Source: Comamonadaceae bacterium G21597-S1
GTDB lineage: Bacteria; Pseudomonadota; Gammaproteobacteria; Burkholderiales; Burkholderiaceae_C
Length of the DNA: 64,000 nt
NCBI GenBank assembly: GCA_027214345.1
Contig: JAPWHR010000008.1
Span: 244,416 to 308,415, forward strand
Reading direction: 5' to 3'
Part shown: one piece after another, positions 59,406 through 64,000 of the stretch
Position numbering within the stretch: position 1 is the first letter of the stretch
Layout of the letters: every line of letters starts with the position of its first letter
Position numbers and translations under genes: made by a program
Notes under the pieces: model-generated
What the model saw: only the letters and a program-made list of their open reading frames with translations
What the model was told of the DNA's origin: nothing
Database searches by the model: none

Positions 59406-60104
59406 TCATATCGATGGGCGTGGTTCCCTTGCAGCCAATGCCGAAGGCGTCTGACAGCCGACGATGGCCGGCGCCTCGTGCACCAGCGCGTCGTTCTCCA
59501 GGGCCGCGACCATGAACAATGCGAAATCCACCCTGCGCGTGCGGTTGCTGGCCAGGACGGCGTCGCCGACATGCCGGCTCCATACCGGCAAGCCCTGACT
59601 GTCGCCCTCCTCGAGATCGCTGCCACGCACCACGGTCCATCGGGTGTCGCTGGCGAAGATGCGCCGGCAGGCTTCGACCTGGTCGTCCAGCTCCACCACC
59701 CGCAGCAGGCGGGCGATGCGCCCGGCGATCGCGACCAGGGTCTTGAACTTCCACGAATAGACGTCCCGCCCGTCGCGGCTGATGTGCCAGCCGCAGGAAA
59801 ACACCAGTCGCGTGCCGGGCTCGGCGAAATCCATCACCGCCTGGGCCGTGCCGGACGCATATTGCTGCACCCCCCACGGCACCAGCACCGTCAGGACGCC
59901 GTCGCAACCGGCCACCGCCGTGCGGATCACGTCGCGGTCGTTCGTCGCGCCGGCAACGATGGTGATGCGATCCTTGAACCGGTCGAGCTTGGCGACGCTG
60001 CGGGCGCGGCACACGCCCACCACCGACCATCCACGCTCGAGCGCATGCTGCACCATGTACTGGCCCAGCTTTCCCGATGCGCCGACGATACAGACCTTGT
60101 TCAT
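59406..60104 (-). CDS. NAD(P)-binding NmrA-like protein
   Basis: A 232-residue Rossmann-fold protein of the atypical short-chain dehydrogenase group. The nucleotide motif VGASGKLGQYM is at residues 6-16. GATNDRDVIRTAVAGCDGVLTVLVPWG is the second strand-helix unit. There is no YxxxK catalytic pair, so it may sense the cofactor rather than catalyse. The start at 60104 fits the fold, and a frame reaching 60224 overlaps the universal stress gene and is unlikely. Confidence 0.8.
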   Translation of the reverse strand: MNKVCIVGASGKLGQYMVQHALERGWSVVGVCRARSVAKLDRFKDRITIVAGATNDRDVIRTAVAGCDGVLTVLVPWGVQQYASGTAQAVMDFAEPGTRLVFSCGWHISRDGRDVYSWKFKTLVAIAGRIARLLRVVELDDQVEACRRIFASDTRWTVVRGSDLEEGDSQGLPVWSRHVGDAVLASNRTRRVDFALFMVAALENDALVHEAPAIVGCQTPSALAAREPRPSI

Positions 60105-60220
60105 GCTGACATGTGTTGCACGCGCGGCCGCCGCGCGGGTTTCGTACCCGCCGGCCCGCGACCGTCGCCGATACCTTAACAGACGCGCCGGCGCCAAGGC
60201 CGACAGGCCTGGCGGTCTGC

Positions 60221-61126
60221 TCACACCGGCACCGGCGCGCCGGCCGGATCCGGCAACACGGCCGGCTGCCGCCGCGCCGGATCGGCCGACACCACATAGT
60301 CATGCGGCACCAGCAACACGTCGCAACGCGCTTGCGCGAGCACCTGGTGCGCGGTGCTGCGCAACACCGCATCGAACAAGGCGTGGCGTCGCTGCTTGCC
60401 CACCACCAGCAGGTCGGCGCCGATCCACTGCTGGCGCAGCACCAGTTGCCGTGCCGGCTCGCCCCGCAGCGCCGCAGACACCACCTCGTGCCCCAGCGTC
60501 GCCAGCGACTGCGTCATCCAGCGCAAACGCATCTGCGCGTGTTCCATGCAGTTGTCGCGGTAGTTGCGCAGCACCGCGTCATCGACCTCGGCCTGGCGCA
60601 ACTGGCTTTCTCCGCTGGTGTCGACCGCGTGGAACAGTTCCACATCGGCGTCCCGCGCAAGCATGCAGGCAAGCATGGCGCGTTGCTGCGCGGCCGGCGT
60701 GAAGTCCACCCCGACCACGATCTGGCGCAGGCGGCGGCGCACGGCGCCGCGTGCGACCAGCACCGGACACGGGCAGGCGCGCAGGACGCGGATGGCATCG
60801 GGCCCTGCCAGCCAGTGCGTCATCGACCGTCGGCTGCGCTGCGGCAGCACCAGCAGGTCGCTGGCGCGGGCATGTCCCGCCAGCGCATCGGGCGAGCCGT
60901 CGACGCTGCCGGCCACCGTCACCGGCGTGCCCAGGCGCATCGCCAGGGCCTGCGCCGTCTGGCGCAGCCGCGTGTCCGGGTCCAGGCAGGCCGACCAGTC
61001 GTCGGCCGGCAGCAACATCAGGCGCAGCGTCGCGCCGTGCACCAGCGCGATCTGGGCGGCACGCTCGACCGCCTTGTCGCCGGCCGCGGAAAAATCCGTC
61101 AGCGCCAGAATGGATGAGAACAACAT
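60221..61126 (-). CDS. Tandem universal stress protein
   Basis: A 301-residue protein with two UspA-like domains. Domain 1 (residues 1-130) begins FSSILALTDFSAAGDKAVERA and ends with PCPVLVARG. Domain 2 (about 135-285) begins RQIVVGVDFTPAAQQRAMLA and ends GADLLVVGKQRR, then RCDVLLVPHD. The phosphate-binding G-x2-G-x9-G motif of ATP-binding members is not clear in either domain. Tandem USPs in Beta- and Gammaproteobacteria are often induced by low oxygen. The intergenic region upstream showed no FNR-type box. Confidence 0.88.
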   Translation of the reverse strand: MLFSSILALTDFSAAGDKAVERAAQIALVHGATLRLMLLPADDWSACLDPDTRLRQTAQALAMRLGTPVTVAGSVDGSPDALAGHARASDLLVLPQRSRRSMTHWLAGPDAIRVLRACPCPVLVARGAVRRRLRQIVVGVDFTPAAQQRAMLACMLARDADVELFHAVDTSGESQLRQAEVDDAVLRNYRDNCMEHAQMRLRWMTQSLATLGHEVVSAALRGEPARQLVLRQQWIGADLLVVGKQRRHALFDAVLRSTAHQVLAQARCDVLLVPHDYVVSADPARRQPAVLPDPAGAPVPV

Positions 61127-61244
61127 CGTGTGATTCCTTGTGATGGACGTGCACCACCCTGCCCCATGCGCCGGGCGATGCCTGCCCGGTCCATGGGCAG
61201 AAAAACAAATGGAAGGTCCTGCGCCGCGAATGCGGCGGGCGCGC

Positions 61245-61655
61245 CTACAAGGTGTAGTCGCCCTCGGCCTCGGGCTGGAACAACACGTCCAGCACCTTGG
61301 CAGCGCCGTCTTCGCCCTGCGGCGTACGCCAGCGCGCGACGTCGCCGGTGCGCAGCCCGAGCAGGCTGCAGCCCACTGGCGACAACACCGATACGAAGCC
61401 GGCCTGCGGCTCGGCGTGGGCCGGATAACAGACCGTCAGCGTCTGCTGCCGGCCGGTGTGCAGATCCTCGCAAACCACGCGGGAATACATGGTCACGGTG
61501 TCGGGCGACACCGCGTGTCCGTCGATGACGTCGGCCCCGTCGAGCAGTTCGGCCAGCCATTGCGGCGGGTGGACGCCGGCCAGCCGGTGCAGCCGCGCGA
61601 AATCGAGTTCGGTCAGCGTGCGCTCGATGGCACGCATGGTGATGGAGGGTGGCAT
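61245..61655 (-). CDS. rnk: Regulator of nucleoside diphosphate kinase (Rnk), GreA/B-type
   Basis: A 136-residue protein with an N-terminal short coiled coil (ITMRAIERTLTELDFARLHRL) and the C-terminal GreA/GreB FKBP-like domain (VTMYSRVVCEDLHTGRQQTLTVCYPAHAEPQAGFVSVLSPVGCSLLGLRTGDVARW in pieces). Rnk binds RNA polymerase and competes with Gre factors, altering nucleoside diphosphate kinase levels. GGAG lies about 9 bases before the ATG at 61655. A weak hairpin follows the gene, with its T-rich stretch too distant for a firm terminator call. Confidence 0.87.
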   Translation of the reverse strand: MPPSITMRAIERTLTELDFARLHRLAGVHPPQWLAELLDGADVIDGHAVSPDTVTMYSRVVCEDLHTGRQQTLTVCYPAHAEPQAGFVSVLSPVGCSLLGLRTGDVARWRTPQGEDGAAKVLDVLFQPEAEGDYTL

Positions 61656-62020
61656 GATGAAACGCTCCGTTCGGTGACGACACACCCCAAACCGTGGGTG
61701 ATCGCGCATGCGCGGATCAGGAGCCCGGCGGTCGATGGTTTGCGCTGAATCGAAAAGGAGAAACGAGGGAGCGGACCGCCGGGCTCAGAGAAGTGCGGCG
61801 GTGAGCTTCAGGTCTGCCGCACCCGTGGCGCGCTGTGCGCGCACGGCAACCCACCCGAACAGGACGTTCGAGCGGCACAACTTGCCGGACAGGTGGGCGA
61901 TGGTACGCATGGGCCGAGTGTAGGCAGGCCGGCGACGCCGGGTCAAGCCAATAGCCCCACGCCGCTTGCCGATATCGGGACGGCCCGCGCACCGGCGCCA
62001 TGCCGGTGGTGCCGCGACGA
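61656..62020. other. 365-base gap without a supported gene
   Basis: Between rnk and gdx. It holds the long inverted repeat listed separately and a 41-codon minus-strand frame (61910 to 61785) with no ribosome site. No tRNA, terminator or recognised RNA family was seen. Confidence 0.6.
61721..61786. repeat. 13-bp perfect inverted repeat with 40-base loop
   Basis: GAGCCCGGCGGTC at 61721-61733 is the exact reverse complement of 61774-61786. The loop is purine-rich on the plus strand and contains AAAAGGAGAAA. It could be a structured RNA or a protein-binding site. It lies about 65 bases upstream of rnk. Confidence 0.7.
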
Positions 62021-62341
62021 CTACTCCGCGCTCGTCCACTTCATCAGGACCAGGCCCGAGACGATCAATGCGGCGGCAAGCACCCTGCCCGCCGACAGAT
62101 GCTCGCCGAGGAACACCACACCGACAATGAAGGCACCGACGGCACCGATACCCGTCCAGACCGTATAAGCCGTACCCAGTGGCAGCTCGCGCATGGCCAG
62201 CGACAACAACCCGAAGCTGGCGATCATCGCGACCAGCGTGATGACGACCGGAACCGGACGGGTGAAACCGTTCGACAACTTCATCGTGTACGCCCAGACG
62301 ACTTCGAGCGCGCCGGCGACCAGCAGATAGACCCAGGCCAT
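62021..62341 (-). CDS. gdx: SMR family guanidinium exporter Gdx (SugE)
   Basis: A 106-residue four-helix small multidrug resistance protein of the SugE/Gdx subtype. The opening MAWVYLLVAGALEVVWAYTMKLSNGFTR has the conserved membrane Glu13 and the WAYTMK pattern that separates Gdx from EmrE. LPLGTAYTVWTGIGAVG is helix 3. The homodimer exchanges guanidinium for protons. AAGGAGGGG precedes the ATG. The leader carries a candidate guanidine-II riboswitch. It is divergent from the EmrE-type gene. Confidence 0.92.
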   Translation of the reverse strand: MAWVYLLVAGALEVVWAYTMKLSNGFTRPVPVVITLVAMIASFGLLSLAMRELPLGTAYTVWTGIGAVGAFIVGVVFLGEHLSAGRVLAAALIVSGLVLMKWTSAE

Positions 62342-62346
62342 GCAGC

Positions 62347-62410
62347 CCCTCCTTCATGTTGCCGGGTCGTCCCGGTCGTCGATACCCGATGTGGGGGAGG
62401 ACGTGGCCTC
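62347..62410 (-). ncRNA. Candidate guanidine-II (mini-ykkC) riboswitch
   Basis: On the minus strand a hairpin CCGGG-ACGA-CCCGG (62375-62362) has the exact ACGR tetraloop of this class and ends 7 to 8 bases before the gdx ribosome site. Upstream, GAGG-CCACGT-CCTC (62410-62397) could be a degenerate first hairpin, with a 21-base linker. CCTCC at the first hairpin can pair with the GGAGG of the ribosome site, so forming hairpin 1 would free translation. The first loop departs from ACGR, hence the moderate confidence. Confidence 0.5.
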
Positions 62411-62494
62411 GCAGCGGCGCATTGTAGGCAAGGCGGCGTTGCCGGCCATGCTGTCGTCTGCCCCTGAACGGAACAAGGCGCAGCGCAAGGTAGA

Positions 62495-62508
62495 GTGCAT
62501 GCATGCAC
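62495..62508. repeat. 14-bp perfect palindrome over the emrE start
   Basis: GTGCATGCATGCAC spans the ATG at 62503. It may be a coincidence of two overlapping ATG codons or a site for a regulator or for mRNA folding. Confidence 0.5.
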
Positions 62509-62838
62509 AACCCGTACCTGTACCTTGGAATCGCCATCGTGGCGGAAGTCATCGCCACGAGTCTGCTGAAGAGCTCGGCCGGATTCACACGCCTGTGGCC
62601 CAGCATCGCCACCGTTGCGGGGTACGCGATCTCCTTCTATTTTCTGGCGCTCTCGCTGAACAGCATCGCCACCGGTATCGCCTACGCCATTTGGGCCGGC
62701 GTCGGCATCGTGCTGATCTCGCTTGTCGGATGGCTGGTGTTCGATCAGGTGCTGGATGCTCCGGCGCTGGTCGGCATGGGGCTGATCGTCTCGGGAGTCG
62801 CCGTGATCAACCTGTTCTCGAAGGTGGCCGTGCACTGA
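62503..62838 (+). CDS. emrE: SMR family multidrug efflux transporter, EmrE/Qac type
   Basis: A 111-residue four-helix drug/proton antiporter. The pattern YLYLGIAIVAEVIATSLLKSSAGFTRLWPS carries the essential membrane Glu (residue 15). GIAYAIWAGVGIVLISLVGWLVFDQVLD and GVAVINLFSK follow as in EmrE and QacE. It exports quaternary ammonium and other lipophilic cations. It lies divergently beside the Gdx-type paralogue, so the two SMR subtypes sit together. The ribosome site AAGG is modest. Confidence 0.92.
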   Translation: MHNPYLYLGIAIVAEVIATSLLKSSAGFTRLWPSIATVAGYAISFYFLALSLNSIATGIAYAIWAGVGIVLISLVGWLVFDQVLDAPALVGMGLIVSGVAVINLFSKVAVH

Positions 62839-62953
62839 AACAGGCCCCGGTCGTACCGGCTGTGGCGTGGCGTCGACCTGGCGCGGGACCGGGCATTGCC
62901 AAACGCGGCATCGCGACGCATCGGATCCGCTGGCCGCGTGCACAATCCCCCGC

Positions 62954-63943
62954 ATGACGATTCCCCCCACTTTCCGTATCGGCTCGGGCGCCGGGTATTC
63001 CGGTGACCGTATCGACCCCGCGCAGGACCTGGCCGAGCGCGGGCAACTCGATGCGCTGGTGTTCGAATGCCTGGCCGAACGCACCATCGCGCTGGCGCAG
63101 TTGCGCCGCAGCGCCGACCCGCAGCTCGGCTACGACCCACTGCTGCGCGAGCGCATGGCGGCGGTGCTGCCGGCCTGCCATGCGCGGGGCGCGACCATCA
63201 TCAGCAACATGGGCGCGGCCAACCCACTGGCGGGCGGACACGCGGTGCTGGCGGTGGCGCGCGAACTCGGACTGCACGGCCGATTGACGGTGGGGGTGGT
63301 CGAGGGCGACGACGTGCTGGACTGGATGCTCGCCAACAACGCACCGCTGCTCGAGTTGCCCGGCCAGACGGTGCGCGACCTCGGCGCGCGGCTGATCTCG
63401 GCCAATGCCTACCTAGGCGCGGACGCGCTGCTGCCGGCGCTGCAGGCGGGCGCCGGCGTCGTCATCGCCGGCCGCGTAGCCGACCCCGCGCTGTTCCTGG
63501 CGCCGTTGATGCACCACTTCGGCTGGAACGGTGCCGACTGGGAAAAAATGGGCCGGGGCACGCTGGTCGGCCATCTGCTGGAATGTTCGGCCCAGGTCAG
63601 TGGCGGCTACATCGCCGATCCGGGTTTCTTCGACGTACCCGACCTGGCCAACGTCGGTTATCCGTTTGCCGACGTGTCGATGGATGGCAGCGCCGTCATC
63701 GGCAAGCTCGACGGCACTGGCGGGCGCATCGACCGGCTCACCTGCACCGCGCAGCTGCTGTACGAGATCGAAGACCCGGCCACCTACCTGCAGGCCGACG
63801 TGGTGGCCGACTTCTCGCAGGTGCGGTTCGAGGAGCTCGGCCCGGACCGGGTGCGTGCCGGCGGCGCCGGTGGCCGCCCCCGGCCGGACACGCTCAAGAC
63901 CACGCTGGGCTACCGCGACGGCTTCATTGGCGAAGGCCAGATC
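62954..63943 (+). CDS. AtuA-like (DUF1446) family protein, 3' truncated
   Basis: The first 330 residues of a DUF1446/AtuA-like protein. AtuA is needed for acyclic terpene (citronellol) use in Pseudomonas, but many relatives are uncharacterised. Recognisable blocks are FRIGSGAGYSGDRIDPAQDLAERGQLDALVFECLAERT, SNMGAANPLA, NAYLGAD and GRVADPALFLAPL. The gene runs into adapter sequence at 63944, in the middle of the GEGQI motif. The apparent last residues LSLINI and stop at 63964 are artefacts. The real protein should continue for more than 100 residues. Confidence 0.82.
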
Positions 63944-64000
63944 CTCTCTCTAATAAACATATGACGCTTACGACGACTGCTTACGTGTAGATCTCGGTGG
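63944..64000 (+). other. Sequencing adapter remnant at contig end
   Basis: Bases 63944-63976 match the 33-base Nextera transposase/adapter end with six substitutions and no gaps (TGACGCT and CGACGA are intact). Bases 63977-63984 (CTGCTTAC) sit in the i5 index position, and 63985-64000 (GTGTAGATCTCGGTGG) equal the start of the P5 reverse complement exactly. The base composition changes abruptly here. Confidence 0.93.

Noticed and set aside
61127..61244. Hairpins between rnk and the universal stress gene (CGCCGC-ATTC-GCGGCG and CTGCCC...GGGCAG) as terminators
   Set aside because: The T-rich stretch is about 18 bases from the first hairpin, and the second has its A/T run on the wrong side for either transcript.
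61785..61910. A 41-codon minus-strand frame (MRTIAHLSGKLC...) between rnk and gdx
   Set aside because: No Shine-Dalgarno, no recognised relative and its stop merges with the inverted repeat. Kept only as a note.
63944..63964. The C-terminal residues LSLINI and stop codon of the last open frame
   Set aside because: They are encoded by adapter sequence, not by the genome.
1..64000. CRISPR arrays, insertion sequences, prophage genes, tRNA and rRNA genes
   Set aside because: No regularly spaced repeats, transposase or integrase frames, or cloverleaf/rRNA sequences were found on reading both strands by eye.

Overview
The window is about 64 kb of very GC-rich, gene-dense bacterial chromosome. It most resembles a Betaproteobacterium of the order Burkholderiales. 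Supporting this are a phaC-phaA-phaB polyhydroxybutyrate cluster, a zapA gene followed by a 6S RNA, a large NAD-dependent glutamate dehydrogenase, an NhaR-type LysR regulator and several small conserved proteobacterial families (DUF2164, DUF2062, Rnk). No insertion sequence, prophage, CRISPR array, tRNA or rRNA was seen. Species and family cannot be fixed from the sequence alone.

Layout. 0-7 kb: an acyltransferase, an ATP-grasp protein whose start region is duplicated in tandem, DedA, a secreted YHS protein, a transglutaminase-like protein, a small monooxygenase and an HDOD signalling protein. 7-14 kb: NAD-glutamate dehydrogenase, endonuclease III and a diguanylate cyclase. 14-21.4 kb: a vitamin B12 operon on the minus strand (riboswitch, btuB, two BtuF-like proteins, btuC, btuD, cobQ). 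21.4-25.6 kb: a ZapB-like protein, zapA, 6S RNA, a TauE-type exporter, a ketopantoate-reductase-like enzyme and an oxalyl-CoA-synthetase-like ligase. 25.7-29.4 kb: a coupled GGDEF-EAL and HD-GYP pair for cyclic di-GMP turnover. 29.6-32 kb: a GST, a DsbA-family isomerase and a PIG-L deacetylase. 32-36 kb: phaB, phaA and phaC. 36-42 kb: pgeF, maiA, an esterase, nhaR, an HPF-like protein, a cluster-less Rrf2 regulator and glgC.

42-56 kb looks like a low-oxygen energy region. An ADP-forming acyl-CoA synthetase/GNAT fusion, a P-type cation ATPase, DUF2062, DUF2164 and a stand-alone F0 subunit c gene lie on one strand. They are followed by an MFS carrier, a DUF2892 protein and the complete NAD-linked [NiFe]-hydrogenase operon hoxFUYHW-hypA. 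Two good FNR/ANR-type boxes sit in the two divergent promoter regions, glgC/acyl-CoA synthetase and DUF2892/hoxF. PHB, glycogen precursor synthesis, hydrogen oxidation and stress genes therefore cluster here in a way that suits an organism facing shifting oxygen and carbon supply.

56-64 kb: an HExxH secreted protein, an enolase-superfamily enzyme, a GST, an NAD(P)-binding protein, a double universal stress protein, rnk, a divergent pair of SMR transporters (gdx with a candidate guanidine-II riboswitch, and emrE) and the 5' part of an AtuA-like gene. The last 57 bases (63944-64000) match a degraded Nextera sequencing adapter plus index plus P5 sequence. They are not genomic and mark a contig end.
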